Below, one piece after another: positions 41,569-50,647 of a stretch of 64,000 nt of DNA (position 1 is its first letter; each line of letters begins with the position of its first letter). The position numbers and the translations under genes were made by a program. The stretch spans positions 2,239,615-2,303,614 of the forward strand of contig NZ_GL985606.1 of NCBI RefSeq assembly GCF_000220835.1, in the 5' to 3' direction. This stretch comes from Actinomyces sp. oral taxon 448 str. F0400 (lineage in GTDB: Bacteria; Actinomycetota; Actinomycetes; Actinomycetales; Actinomycetaceae). A model generated the notes under the pieces. It was not told the DNA's origin, did not search any database, and saw nothing but the letters and a program-made list of their open reading frames with translations.

Positions 41569-43215
41569 ATGACGTTCGAAGACGTTCTCAAACTCACGCG
41601 GCAGAGAATCGGCGCTATCGCCGTCGGCCTTGTAATCGGAATCGCGCTGTCACTCGTCAGCCTATGGCTCACCCCCATCACATATACAGCGTCGGCGGTC
41701 GCCTACGTCAGGGTCTCCGTCCCCTCAGACTCCGAGGACCAGAGCCGGGCCGACTCGTATTACGCCGCTTCGCAGCTCGCCTCCCAGAAGGTCAAGGCCT
41801 TCGTCCCCGTCTTCACCTCTGAGCCTGTGGCCCAGGGGGTCATCAACACCCTCGGCCTGGCAACGACCCCTGCGGAGCTGTCCGGCTCGATCACCGCCAC
41901 GAGCGAGAAGAACGCCCTGACGATCAACGTCTCCGCCGTCGCCCCGACCGCTGCCGAGGCGCAGGCGGTGGCCGACGAAACCGTCCGCCAGGCGGACGCG
42001 CAGATCAGGCGCCTCGAGGGCTCGCGGTCGCCAGTCGGCCTCGTCCTCATGTCCCCGTCGAGCATGTCGGGTGCGACCCGATCGCCCTCCCTCCCCAAGC
42101 ACCTCGGGCTCGGAGGACTCGGCGGAGTCGTCCTCGGCTATCTCCTGGCCTTCACCCGCAACGCCCTGGACAAACGCGTCCGGTCTCAGTCGGACGTCGC
42201 ATCAGTCGTCGAGGAGCCTGTTCTGGCCGCCATTCCTCGTTCAGCGTCAATCGCACGGGACGAGCGCTCGGAGGATCACGACCACAGGGCTGAGGAGGCG
42301 CTCCGCAAACTGCGTACCAATCTGCGGTACGCCAATATAGACAAGGGACTCCGTACCCTTATCGTGTCATCCGCCCTGCAGGGAGACGGAAAATCGACCG
42401 TTTCGGCCAACCTCGCCCGCGTCATGGCGTTATCCGGGCAGGACGTCATCCTCATGGAGGGAGACCTGCGCAGGCCGACCATGAAGGACACCTTCCGCAT
42501 GGGCTCGCACCATCCGGGACTCTCCCAGCTCCTTGTCGGGGCAACCTCCCTGGAACGGGCGCTCGTCCGCACCCCCGTCGCGGGCCTGCAGGTGATCCCC
42601 GCAGGCGACACCCCTCCCAACCCGTCGGAACTCTTGGGCTCCACACGCATGTCGGAGCTGCTGTCCTACCTCGCCGCCGACCACGTCGTCATCATCGACG
42701 CGCCCCCCATCCTGCCGGTCACGGACGCAGTGGCGCTGGCCGAGCACGCCGACGGAGTCCTCCTCGTCGTCCGTTCCGGGTCCACCACGCAGGACCAGCT
42801 TCGTCAGGCCGCCGCCGGCATCAAGCAGGGTGGCGGCGCGGTCCTCGGCGTCGTCCTCAACCAGGTCCCCTCAACTGGCTTCGACCGCCTGCGCTACGGC
42901 GAAGACCTGTACGGATACGCGGCCACCGACTACGCCCCGTCATCCCCGTCCCCGAAGCCCCCGAAAGGCCCTCGCGAATCGGTTCCGCGCATCATGCAGG
43001 AAGCCGTCCCCGATACGCACGGACCGGCGGATTCCGCGAACCGGACTCCGGGTGCAGGAAGCGATGACGGTGCCGGGAGCGCTCCGTCCACGATGGACTT
43101 CATCGCCATGCTGGAGCGCCAGCGTCCCACTGCCAGCAGGTGGACGCCGGCTCAGGCGCAAACGTGGCGCACCCGCCCCGGTTACGGCGCCGCGAACGCG
43201 GCCGAGGCACGGTGA
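41569..43215 (+). CDS. Fused chain-length regulator and tyrosine kinase (Wzc/CpsCD-like)
   Basis: This 548-residue protein fuses a Wzz/CpsC membrane domain (helix GAIAVGLVIGIALSLVSLWL near 15-35, external domain, second helix LGLGGLGGVVLGYLLAFT near 180-200) to a BY-kinase of the CpsD/Wzc type. Kinase motifs are Walker A SSALQGDGKSTVSANLA, Walker A' ILMEGDLRRPTM and Walker B VVIIDAPPILPVTD. A tyrosine cluster (YGEDLYGYAATDY, residues 443-455) is the likely autophosphorylation site; unusually it is followed by a 93-residue Pro/Ser-rich tail. It should control polymer length and export. It starts a three-gene operon with the phosphatase and initiating transferase. Confidence 0.92.
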   Translation: MTFEDVLKLTRQRIGAIAVGLVIGIALSLVSLWLTPITYTASAVAYVRVSVPSDSEDQSRADSYYAASQLASQKVKAFVPVFTSEPVAQGVINTLGLATTPAELSGSITATSEKNALTINVSAVAPTAAEAQAVADETVRQADAQIRRLEGSRSPVGLVLMSPSSMSGATRSPSLPKHLGLGGLGGVVLGYLLAFTRNALDKRVRSQSDVASVVEEPVLAAIPRSASIARDERSEDHDHRAEEALRKLRTNLRYANIDKGLRTLIVSSALQGDGKSTVSANLARVMALSGQDVILMEGDLRRPTMKDTFRMGSHHPGLSQLLVGATSLERALVRTPVAGLQVIPAGDTPPNPSELLGSTRMSELLSYLAADHVVIIDAPPILPVTDAVALAEHADGVLLVVRSGSTTQDQLRQAAAGIKQGGGAVLGVVLNQVPSTGFDRLRYGEDLYGYAATDYAPSSPSPKPPKGPRESVPRIMQEAVPDTHGPADSANRTPGAGSDDGAGSAPSTMDFIAMLERQRPTASRWTPAQAQTWRTRPGYGAANAAEAR

Positions 43216-43289
43216 GACACCGCGAGCGCCGGGCACGCACCGATCGTGCGGAGCCCTCCTCGCCGCGACGGCAGGAGGCCGAGGTCGCA

Positions 43290-43970
43290 ATGACTCAACC
43301 GCCGTCGTGGCTCATGACCGATTCCGCGGCCCGGACGCAGCGGAGAAGGGCCTGGCGCCCCCCGCGAGCGCTGTTCGTCTGCACGGGAAACATCTGCCGA
43401 TCCGCCTTTGCCGCGTGCTACTTCACCTCGAGCCCGAGGACCCGGGGAGTCGAGACCGCCTCGGCGGGCACCGCGGCCGTCGTCGGGCATGGGATGGACG
43501 AGCCCTTCGCCCGTCTCGCTGAGGACCTGGGAATCGATCCCCGCGGGCACCGCGCCCAACAGCTCACCGGCAGGCTCCTGAAGGACTCCGACATCCTCCT
43601 GGTCTTCAGCGCGGAGCATCACGAGTGGGTCTTCACGAACCAGCCCGAGGTGGCGGACCGCGTGCTCTCGCTCGGCCAGGTCGGCGCCGTCCTCGCGTCC
43701 CTGCCCCAGCGGGTCGTCGTCCCATGGTGGGCACTGACCGAGACCGTTCTCGCACGTCGCCCGACTCCGCAGCCGGATGACTGGATCGATGACCCCTACG
43801 GACGCGACCGACGGGCCTTCCGCCGGATCGCGCGGATGATCATAGCCGATCTCGACCTTCTCACCGCTCGAGTCTCCTGGCGAACCACCCGCACGGCCAC
43901 GTCGCGTCCCAGCCGTCCCTCGCCCTCAACGCCCTCCCCCGCCAACGAACCCCCACCGATGAGACCATGA
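43290..43970 (+). CDS. Low-molecular-weight protein tyrosine phosphatase
   Basis: This 226-residue phosphatase of the LMW-PTP (Wzb/CpsB-like) class has the P loop LFVCTGNICRSAF (C-x5-R-S) and the general-acid region DDWIDDPYGRDRRAF (DP motif) near residues 168-182. It is the expected partner that dephosphorylates the BY-kinase tyrosine cluster. The ATG at 43290 has an AGGAGG/GAGG site. A GTG at 43212, overlapping the kinase stop as GTGA, would add 26 basic residues and is possible. Its C-terminal Ser/Thr/Pro-rich 40 residues are beyond the catalytic domain. The stop overlaps the next gene (ATGA). Confidence 0.9.
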   Translation: MTQPPSWLMTDSAARTQRRRAWRPPRALFVCTGNICRSAFAACYFTSSPRTRGVETASAGTAAVVGHGMDEPFARLAEDLGIDPRGHRAQQLTGRLLKDSDILLVFSAEHHEWVFTNQPEVADRVLSLGQVGAVLASLPQRVVVPWWALTETVLARRPTPQPDDWIDDPYGRDRRAFRRIARMIIADLDLLTARVSWRTTRTATSRPSRPSPSTPSPANEPPPMRP

Positions 43971-45451
43971 CTCAGACACGCCTCCACCACCCCCAGGTCC
44001 GCACGGACGCGGTGGTCCACACGACCGAGTCCTTCCAACGCGCCCTGCAAGTCGGCGACCTCGCGATCATCTCGCTGGTCATCCTCGGGGCCCACCTCGT
44101 GCGCTTCGGCCCGGGGGACGCCTCCATCGCCACGCTTCGACACGGCACGTGGTCGAGCTATGTACCCCTGGGCGTCGGCATCGTCATCACCTGGTGGCTG
44201 CTCCTGGCGGCCGTGAAGTCCTACAGGGAGCACTTGCTCGGGTACGGACCGGACGAGTACCACCGCGTCTTCCAGGCGACGGTCGCCGAGTTCGGCGGAC
44301 TCGCGCTGGTCTCCTACCTCGCCGGGATCCAGCTCTCGCGCGGCTACTTCCTGGTGGCGCTGCCCGGCGGGCTGGTCGCCCTCCACCTGTGGCGGTGGCT
44401 GGCCCGCCGTCGTTTCGTCAGGGCCCGCAGGAACGGGGTGTTCACGCACCCGACCTTCGTCGTCGGGTCCTGCGAGTCCGCATCCGCCGTGATCGCGGAG
44501 ATCGGCCGGCGGCCCGAGCTCGGGCTGGCGGTCTGCGGCATCTTCCTATCCGACCTCCCGCCCGAGGCGGGCGCGGACGATCACCGGGACGCGGAGCTGC
44601 CCGCTGCGGTGATCGGGGGCACCGCATGCCTGTTGAAGGCCGTCGACGGAGCCGACGGGATCACCCTCGTCATCGCACGGTCATCCGGTCTGAACCCGTC
44701 CGACATCCGTCGGATCAGCTGGGTCCTGGGAGCGACGAGCCGACTCATCATGGTTCCCTCCATGCTCGACGTCGCCGGCCCGCGCCTCCATCTGCGCCCG
44801 GTCGACGGTATCTCCCTGATCGAGATCCAGGTCCCCCACCTCGACGGTGCGGGGCTCTTCATCAAACGCCTGTGGGATGTCGTCTTGTCCGCGGCGCTCA
44901 TCATCGTGCTCACGCCGTTGTGGATCGTGCTCCCGGTCCTCATCTGGAGCGAGGATCGCGGCCCGGTGTTCTTCCGCCAGACACGGGTGGGTCTGGACGG
45001 CCATGAGTTCCGCATCTGGAAGTTCCGGACGATGCGCGTCAACGCCGACGCCGAGCTCACCGCGCTCCTCGCCCGGCAGGGGACCTCGGACCGGCCACTG
45101 TTCAAGGTCGACAACGACCCCCGCATCACCCGTCTCGGCCGTTTCCTGAGGCGGACCTCCCTGGACGAGCTCCCGCAGCTGTTCAATGTCTTCAGGGGGA
45201 CGATGAGCCTGGTCGGCCCGAGGCCCCAGGTGCCCGAGGAGGTTGAGCTCTACGATGACACCGCAGCCCGCCGGCTCCTGATCAAGCCGGGTATGACGGG
45301 ATTGTGGCAGGTCAACGGCCGGTCGTCGCTGACGTGGGAGGAGGCGCTGCGCTTCGATCTCTTCTACGTGGAGAATTGGGCGCTGTCCATGGACATCCGG
45401 ATCCTGTTCAGGACGTTGCGGGTCGTCCTCGCCCGGGAGGGGTCGGTTTGA
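43967..45451 (+). CDS. Polyprenyl-phosphate sugar phosphotransferase (initiating transferase)
   Basis: This 494-residue membrane enzyme transfers a sugar-1-phosphate to undecaprenyl phosphate, the first step of repeat-unit assembly. Four N-terminal helices (such as LAIISLVILGAHLVRFG and YVPLGVGIVITWWLLLAAV) and a Rossmann-like middle precede the catalytic domain: IKRLWDVVLSAALIIVLTPLW, FFRQTRVGLDG, KFRTM, RRTSLDELPQLFNV and MSLVGPRPQVPEE. The WbaP/CpsE type is clear; the sugar may be galactose, glucose or the dehydratase product and cannot be told. The ATG overlaps the phosphatase stop. Confidence 0.94.
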   Translation: MTQTRLHHPQVRTDAVVHTTESFQRALQVGDLAIISLVILGAHLVRFGPGDASIATLRHGTWSSYVPLGVGIVITWWLLLAAVKSYREHLLGYGPDEYHRVFQATVAEFGGLALVSYLAGIQLSRGYFLVALPGGLVALHLWRWLARRRFVRARRNGVFTHPTFVVGSCESASAVIAEIGRRPELGLAVCGIFLSDLPPEAGADDHRDAELPAAVIGGTACLLKAVDGADGITLVIARSSGLNPSDIRRISWVLGATSRLIMVPSMLDVAGPRLHLRPVDGISLIEIQVPHLDGAGLFIKRLWDVVLSAALIIVLTPLWIVLPVLIWSEDRGPVFFRQTRVGLDGHEFRIWKFRTMRVNADAELTALLARQGTSDRPLFKVDNDPRITRLGRFLRRTSLDELPQLFNVFRGTMSLVGPRPQVPEEVELYDDTAARRLLIKPGMTGLWQVNGRSSLTWEEALRFDLFYVENWALSMDIRILFRTLRVVLAREGSV

Positions 45452-45474
45452 GCGACGGGCCCAGTCTCCACGGC

Positions 45475-46287
45475 TCAGCCTCCGCCGTCGATCATGGTAC
45501 GGACCCGGTGGGCGCAAGTGCTCCAGCGACGTGGGGTGACCATCTGGACCACGGCTCTGAGAAGACCGTAGACGGCCACAGGCCGAGCCTCGAAGTGCTC
45601 GATCAGGATGCGGCACCGCGACGCCAGCTGCTGGCGTCGTCTGCTCTCGGAGATCCCGCCGTCTCCCGTGCGGCAGCGCACGAGCGCCTCCGGAATGTTC
45701 GCCCCCTCCCCCCGCTCGAGGAGCCGCATGAAGAGGGCGAAGTCCTCGGCAGCCGGGTATCCAGCGGGGTAACCACCGACCTGCTGGTAGATGCTGCGCC
45801 TGAAAACGGCGGCCGGATGGGTGACGGCGCAGTTGATGCGCATCCTCCTGCGAACGGACTCGGGGCCCGCGGGCTGCTCGAGACGGTAGAGGAAGGACCC
45901 GTCGGGCGCGACGAAGTCCACCCAGGATCCGACGAGGACTACCGACGGGTGGACCTCCAGGTAGCGTCGCTGCTTGTCGAACCGGTCCGGCCGGCAGGTG
46001 TCGCCGCAGTCGAGGCGGCCGAGCAGTCCGAATTCCTCGGGCGCCCTCGACGCCCCCGCGCGCAGAGCGGCCGTGATGCCGCCATGACGCTCTAGCTCCA
46101 CGAGTTCGACGGGTGTCCGGCCGGCCTCGCGCGGTGCCACGTCCCTGGCCGGGAGCCGTCGCGACCCGTCATCGACGACGACGATGAGGTCGTCCGCACG
46201 GAGCCTGACGCTGCCCAGGGTCGTCGTCAGATCGTCGCCGGCCTCGTAGTAGGGGATCACGAGGCAGATCCGCTCGCGTTCGCTCAC
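45475..46287 (-). CDS. Glycosyltransferase family 2
   Basis: This 270-residue GT-A fold transferase has ICLVIPYYEAGDDL at the N terminus, LIVVVDDGSRRLP for the nucleotide site and GRLDCGDTCRPDRFDK, where LDCGD replaces the usual DxD. Further on, WVDFVAPDGSF and TGDGGISESR fit the acceptor loop. It adds one sugar to the lipid-linked repeat unit on the cytoplasmic face. The ATG overlaps the stop of the upstream GT4 gene by four bases, so the two are coupled. The donor is unknown. Confidence 0.9.
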   Translation of the reverse strand: MSERERICLVIPYYEAGDDLTTTLGSVRLRADDLIVVVDDGSRRLPARDVAPREAGRTPVELVELERHGGITAALRAGASRAPEEFGLLGRLDCGDTCRPDRFDKQRRYLEVHPSVVLVGSWVDFVAPDGSFLYRLEQPAGPESVRRRMRINCAVTHPAAVFRRSIYQQVGGYPAGYPAAEDFALFMRLLERGEGANIPEALVRCRTGDGGISESRRRQQLASRCRILIEHFEARPVAVYGLLRAVVQMVTPRRWSTCAHRVRTMIDGGG

Positions 46288-47363
46288 TCGGACTCCTCAG
46301 ACAGCGCCTTCGTGTACAGCGTCGCGAGCGCCCGGGCGAGTTGTTCCGGTAAGTGGGACGCCAGCAGAGCCTCGCCTCTGAGCCTGCACCGGTCCACGGC
46401 CTCCGGGGAGCGGAGCAGCCTCGCGACGAGGTCGGCGACGTCGTGCGCGGCACTCGCCATCAGCAGTCCGGTCCGCTCCAGTGCGGAAATCCTTCGCGCG
46501 ACGATGGGCGCGCCGCAGACCGCGGCATCGAGGATGCTCAGCGGGAACCCTTCGTAGCGCGCGGAGTGGATGTAGATCGATTCCCGGAGCATCGCCTCGA
46601 GATCGGCCGGCCCCAGCCATCCGGTCACGCGGACTCCCGCCGCGGTCAGCATCCGGCGCAGCCCCAGGTCGCCATCGCCGACCCACACGGCATCACCGGT
46701 GAAGCCTCCGCGGCGCAGCTGCGCGACCACCTCGGCGAAGTACCCTGGGTCCTTCTGAGGCGCCAGCCTGCCGACCATGACGAGCCGGGAGGGTCGCCGC
46801 GGCCCGTCCACGACATCCGGCTGCGAAAGAGTCGGCACGTTGGGGATCTCGATGGCCGGGAGGCGGCGCGACATGCCGGCGACGATCGCGCGCTCGTCGG
46901 GGGACAGGACGCCCACTGCGGCGGTGTTCATCGTCAGGCAGCGCTCGATGAACCGGTAGGTCCGGCTCACCGGCCCCCTGAGCGCCGGGTCGGTGAACTT
47001 GAAGCAGTGCGGTTCGTAGACCACGGGCGCGTCCAGACTCACCACCCGCGTGTAAACGCCCGCCCAGCTGGAGTGGGCATGCACGACGTCCACCCCCAGT
47101 TCGCGCGTTCTTCTCCTGGCGGCGCTGATGCGGGAGGGTAGGGTTCGCGGCAGCCTCATCATGCTCGCCCAGCGGGAGGCGGTCGGCGTCTCCTCCCCCG
47201 TCCACAGCAGGTGGTGCTCGGCCTCGGGCAGGGCCGCGGCTCTCAGACCAATCGCGCGCCCGACACCGGCGCCGAAACACTCGGTGACGTGCAGGACCCT
47301 GAGGGGGCGTGCCCTCCCCCTCTGGTCGTGAATCAGGCCCGACGTCGTCACACATTCACCCAT
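46284..47363 (-). CDS. Glycosyltransferase family 4
   Basis: This roughly 359-residue GT-B transferase (retaining, GT4) has an N-terminal LRVLHVTECFGAGVGRAIG, then VDVVHAHSSWAG and VYEPHCFKF. The C-terminal nucleotide-binding half has RLVMVGRLAPQKDPGYFAEVV, AVWVGDGDLG and SARYEGFPLSILDAAVCGAPIVA, holding the EGFPLS donor loop and the E-x7-E pair region. The ATG at 47363 is chosen with GGGGGA nine bases upstream; a reading from 47420 would overlap the upstream gene and is not family-like. It belongs to the minus-strand polysaccharide operon. Confidence 0.9.
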   Translation of the reverse strand: MGECVTTSGLIHDQRGRARPLRVLHVTECFGAGVGRAIGLRAAALPEAEHHLLWTGEETPTASRWASMMRLPRTLPSRISAARRRTRELGVDVVHAHSSWAGVYTRVVSLDAPVVYEPHCFKFTDPALRGPVSRTYRFIERCLTMNTAAVGVLSPDERAIVAGMSRRLPAIEIPNVPTLSQPDVVDGPRRPSRLVMVGRLAPQKDPGYFAEVVAQLRRGGFTGDAVWVGDGDLGLRRMLTAAGVRVTGWLGPADLEAMLRESIYIHSARYEGFPLSILDAAVCGAPIVARRISALERTGLLMASAAHDVADLVARLLRSPEAVDRCRLRGEALLASHLPEQLARALATLYTKALSEESE

Positions 47364-47416
47364 GAAAACCGTTTCCCCCTTGCATCCGTTGTTCTCAGCG
47401 CGAGACGCCCGCCCGC

Positions 47417-48349
47417 TCACAACGGCACGCCGCCGTCATCGAAACGACGGATCCAGGAGTTGAAGTCGTAGTAGTCGACGATGTCCTGCACGGGCCCGGC
47501 CGAGGCGCGCTCCACAAACTGTTCGAGCCCGTCCCAGCGGTCCCGCCCGACGATGAACACGCGCTCGGGGTCGTAGAGCCTTTCCGCGCGAATATCCGAC
47601 GTGAGGCTGAGGACGCTCCTGCCCATGAGCACCGCCTCCACCGGCCTCAGAGAGGAGCCCCGCTGCCCCGCCTGGGGAATCTCGACGACCGCCCTCGCCG
47701 TGCCGGTCATCCTCAGAATCTCGACGTAGGGGATCGGACCGATCGGCTCCAGACGGGGATACCTGTCCCTGGTCCGCCGGCTCATCCCAGCGACGCAGAA
47801 CCGATAGGTGTAGCCGTCGGCCTCCAGGCGCCGGGCGAGATCGGCCAGCACCGCGGCCCGACCCTTGTCAGAACCGACGAACAGGAAATCCACCTCGCCC
47901 CGTCCCCGGAAGTCCCCCAGCTCGCGGAAGGAATAGGTGGTGTTCAGGCTCAGCCCGAGAGCGCGGCAGTCCCCCCTGTCGAACGACCACACCTCGCCGG
48001 TGCCCGGCGGGACGAGCCCGGGGTCCGAACCCGGACCGGCCGGGTTCCAGTACCACGAGATCAGTCTTTTCCTCGGCCACCGGCGATGGATGTACCCGGC
48101 CACAGGGACCGATAGGTCGCTCGCGTGCACGATGATCGTGTCGGCACCGTCGACCGTTCGCTCCCAGTCCTCGAACCAGGCCGCGTACCCCGGCAGGCCG
48201 GACCGCATGTGCAGCCGCCTGAGACCTCTCATTCCCCTGGACCTGAGAACGGCCAGCGAGTGGGCAACACCGACTCCCCGGCTCCTCAACCGCTCGATGT
48301 AGTAGTCCTCACCGGCGAAGAAACCCGACATGAGCATCGCGACAGACAC
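47417..48349 (-). CDS. Capsule-type glycosyltransferase (GT-B-like)
   Basis: This 310-residue protein resembles GT-B capsular glycosyltransferases that carry a GQxG-type motif near the C terminus, here RAVVEIPQAGQRGSSLRP followed by EAVLMGRSVLSLTSDIR. A Rossmann-like FLFVGSDKGRAAVLADLA opens the donor half, and WYWNPAGPGSDPG marks the N-terminal half. No DxD or GT4 EGFPLS loop is present. It lies between the GT4 and flippase genes. Specificity is unknown; the fold call is moderate. Confidence 0.72.
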   Translation of the reverse strand: MSVAMLMSGFFAGEDYYIERLRSRGVGVAHSLAVLRSRGMRGLRRLHMRSGLPGYAAWFEDWERTVDGADTIIVHASDLSVPVAGYIHRRWPRKRLISWYWNPAGPGSDPGLVPPGTGEVWSFDRGDCRALGLSLNTTYSFRELGDFRGRGEVDFLFVGSDKGRAAVLADLARRLEADGYTYRFCVAGMSRRTRDRYPRLEPIGPIPYVEILRMTGTARAVVEIPQAGQRGSSLRPVEAVLMGRSVLSLTSDIRAERLYDPERVFIVGRDRWDGLEQFVERASAGPVQDIVDYYDFNSWIRRFDDGGVPL

Positions 48350-48394
48350 GGGCCCCTCTCCTTTCCGAACACCGGCAACGCATCGCGTACCGCA

Positions 48395-49630
48395 TCACGA
48401 GCACCGCGATCGCTTCAGAGATCCGATGCACCTCATTGAGAGCACGAACTTGGCCGCGCTGGTCACCGCGGCGCTCACCGCACCGGACCAAACGGCGGGA
48501 ACGCTCCACACCGCGCACGGGACGACGACCGCAGCGCCCAGCGCCAACGCCCACAGCACCACCCGCATCTGGGTGCGGTAGAGGTTCAGGGCGAGCAGCG
48601 CCGCGTTCAGCACATGCGTGCCCGGGTTGAGGACCGCGGCGGAGGTCATCAGCACCAAGAACCACGGCGAGTAGACGAATTCGCCGCCGTACACCAGGTG
48701 GAGGAGAGCGGGCCCGAGCGCGTAGACGCCGACCGCGCACACCGCTCCGCAGAGCAGAATCCACCCCGACGCGCGCACTACCCGGGTCACGAGGCCGCTG
48801 GGCCCCCGCGTCACGACCATCGACTGGTACTCACCGATGTACATCGAGTTGAGGGAGGACCCCAGCAGCGAACCGACGGTGAGGATGTAGGCGGCGCCGG
48901 CGAACCGTCCCACGTCGACCGCCGACCCGGTGCCCGAGACGATCCAGGTGGGCAGATTCGCCACGAGGACGGCGGCCGCCTGGGCGATGGCGACGGGTGC
49001 GGAGGCCGCCGTGAGGCGGCGTAGACTCCCGGCGGCGGGCGCCCTCCCGCCGTCCGGGCGAGGGCGACGCGTGGCCGTGGCCGCGGCGACGGCCGTGACG
49101 AGCGAACCGGACGACGAGCCCAGAACGACGACGCCGGCGGGCGCATGGCATATCGCAATACCGCCCGCCGCCAGCGAGGTGACGACCCCGTTGAGCACCA
49201 TGAGCGAGCCGAAGGCGACGAGCCTGCCGCTCTTCTGCAGCGGCGCGTACAGAATGTCGACGACGGCGTCGGCGCTCTTCATGATCGCCACCGCCACCAC
49301 CATGACGGGCTGAAGGCCGACCAGGGCGCCGGTGCAGGCGAGAAGAATCAGACCCGCCATGATCCCCGCCGCCCGGAGCCGCAGGAACGACGAGAACGGG
49401 TAAGCCCGCCGAATGGTGATGCAGGTGTTCCTCAACCCCCATCCCGATGCCACGAAAATGGGCGTCGCGTAAGCCATGACGGTCGCGAACTCCCCCGGCC
49501 CCCCGGGCCCATCCGATCGGGCGAGCAGCCAGAAGACGAACCACTGGGACAACGGGGCGACGAACGTCCCGACCAGGACCAGCACCCGTCCGGGACGAGG
49601 ATTCCCCCTCCCCATGCGCCTCACATCCAT
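48395..49630 (-). CDS. Wzx-like polysaccharide flippase
   Basis: This 411-residue polytopic protein has about 11 or 12 hydrophobic segments. Examples are VLVLVGTFVAPLSQWFVFWLL at the N terminus, IMAGLILLACTGALVGLQPVMVV in the first half and WILLCGAVCAVGVYALGPALLH in the second. Organisation and context fit the MOP-family flippases that move undecaprenyl-linked repeat units across the membrane. A short Ser/Arg-rich cytoplasmic loop lies near the middle. The start is an ATG at 49630, four bases after the nitroreductase stop in the operon. No signature sequence is diagnostic, so the call rests on topology and neighbours. Confidence 0.78.
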   Translation of the reverse strand: MDVRRMGRGNPRPGRVLVLVGTFVAPLSQWFVFWLLARSDGPGGPGEFATVMAYATPIFVASGWGLRNTCITIRRAYPFSSFLRLRAAGIMAGLILLACTGALVGLQPVMVVAVAIMKSADAVVDILYAPLQKSGRLVAFGSLMVLNGVVTSLAAGGIAICHAPAGVVVLGSSSGSLVTAVAAATATRRPRPDGGRAPAAGSLRRLTAASAPVAIAQAAAVLVANLPTWIVSGTGSAVDVGRFAGAAYILTVGSLLGSSLNSMYIGEYQSMVVTRGPSGLVTRVVRASGWILLCGAVCAVGVYALGPALLHLVYGGEFVYSPWFLVLMTSAAVLNPGTHVLNAALLALNLYRTQMRVVLWALALGAAVVVPCAVWSVPAVWSGAVSAAVTSAAKFVLSMRCIGSLKRSRCS

Positions 49631-49633
49631 CGG

Positions 49634-50596
49634 TCAGTCGTGAATCGTGAGTATGTCGTTCAACGGGCGAGGCAGCGAACGTGCGACCCGGTACCCGCGC
49701 GCAGCATGCCCCACGGCGATCATGACGACGATGTCCTCGCTGACGCTGATCCCCACCTGTGCGCGCAGCCCGTCGGTTACTGCGTTGGGCTGCGACCAGT
49801 TGAGGAAGCATGTGTCCAGCCCCAGCGCATGAAGCACCCAGACCAGGGTCATGGCGAACAGGCCGCCGTCGACCCAGCGCTGATTCCGTTCACCTGCTCC
49901 GATGAATGCCGACCTGCGCTCAGTGATGATGAACAGGGCGGGGACGCGGTCGCGGAATCCAGCACTCCCATTCTGCATGTCCAGCGCGCGCATGACCGAG
50001 TCGTGGTCGTCGATGAGGTGGGCGCGGTAGGACCGGCGGTTGCACACCGACGGTGTGCGCCCCGCAATGCGCACGGCCTCGACCAGCAGATTACGTTCGA
50101 GAGGGCGGGACATATCAAAGCTGCGCACCGAATGCCGGGCATCGACGAACGCCTCGACCCGCTCCACCGGGTAGGCGATCGTGCGCTCGGGGCCCGGCGG
50201 TGTCAGATCGTCGCAGATCACGCCCGTGGCGTTGAAGGCGGCGTGCTGGCCGAGCGCGATCCGGCAGGCGTCCACCAACCAATCCGGGAGCAGCTCGAGT
50301 TGCTCGGGTGAAGCCAGGATCCGTTCGATCTGCCGGCGCCGCGCATGTCCGAAAGGGCGACGCGCACGGGGCAGGGTCGCGCCCTTCTCCAGTCCGTGAG
50401 AGGCGAGGATCAGACGCGAAGCGGCGCACTCGGTCCGATCGATCTGTGCACTGCGCCCCGCGCTACCCGCCTCCCAATCGGTGGAACGAACGTAGTCCCG
50501 GCAGTCCCTCGCATACTCCCGTGCGATGGCCGCCCTCCGATACGCCCGCACGGCGAATGCCGGACTATGAGTCTTGACCCACGACTTCAGTGTCAC
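49634..50596 (-). CDS. Polysaccharide-locus nitroreductase family protein
   Basis: This 320-residue protein has a C-terminal flavin nitroreductase fold (SVRSFDMSRPLERNLLVEAV, TPSVCNRRSYRAHL, GGLFAMTLVWVLHALGLDTC, VVMIAVGHA) and an N-terminal region of about 140 residues. That region carries ILASHGLEKGATLPRA and RRPFGHARRRQIERIL, a His-x-x-Glu-Lys-Gly pattern I recognise from nitroreductases in capsule loci. It probably binds FMN and acts on a sugar or lipid intermediate, but the reaction is not established for this group. It sits between the flippase and polymerase genes, two genes from a pyruvyl transferase, a common companion. Confidence 0.78.
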   Translation of the reverse strand: MTLKSWVKTHSPAFAVRAYRRAAIAREYARDCRDYVRSTDWEAGSAGRSAQIDRTECAASRLILASHGLEKGATLPRARRPFGHARRRQIERILASPEQLELLPDWLVDACRIALGQHAAFNATGVICDDLTPPGPERTIAYPVERVEAFVDARHSVRSFDMSRPLERNLLVEAVRIAGRTPSVCNRRSYRAHLIDDHDSVMRALDMQNGSAGFRDRVPALFIITERRSAFIGAGERNQRWVDGGLFAMTLVWVLHALGLDTCFLNWSQPNAVTDGLRAQVGISVSEDIVVMIAVGHAARGYRVARSLPRPLNDILTIHD

Positions 50597-50647
50597 GATG
50601 AACTCCGCTCCATCCGATTACCTCTCATGCACGCCCGCCCACGCGCC

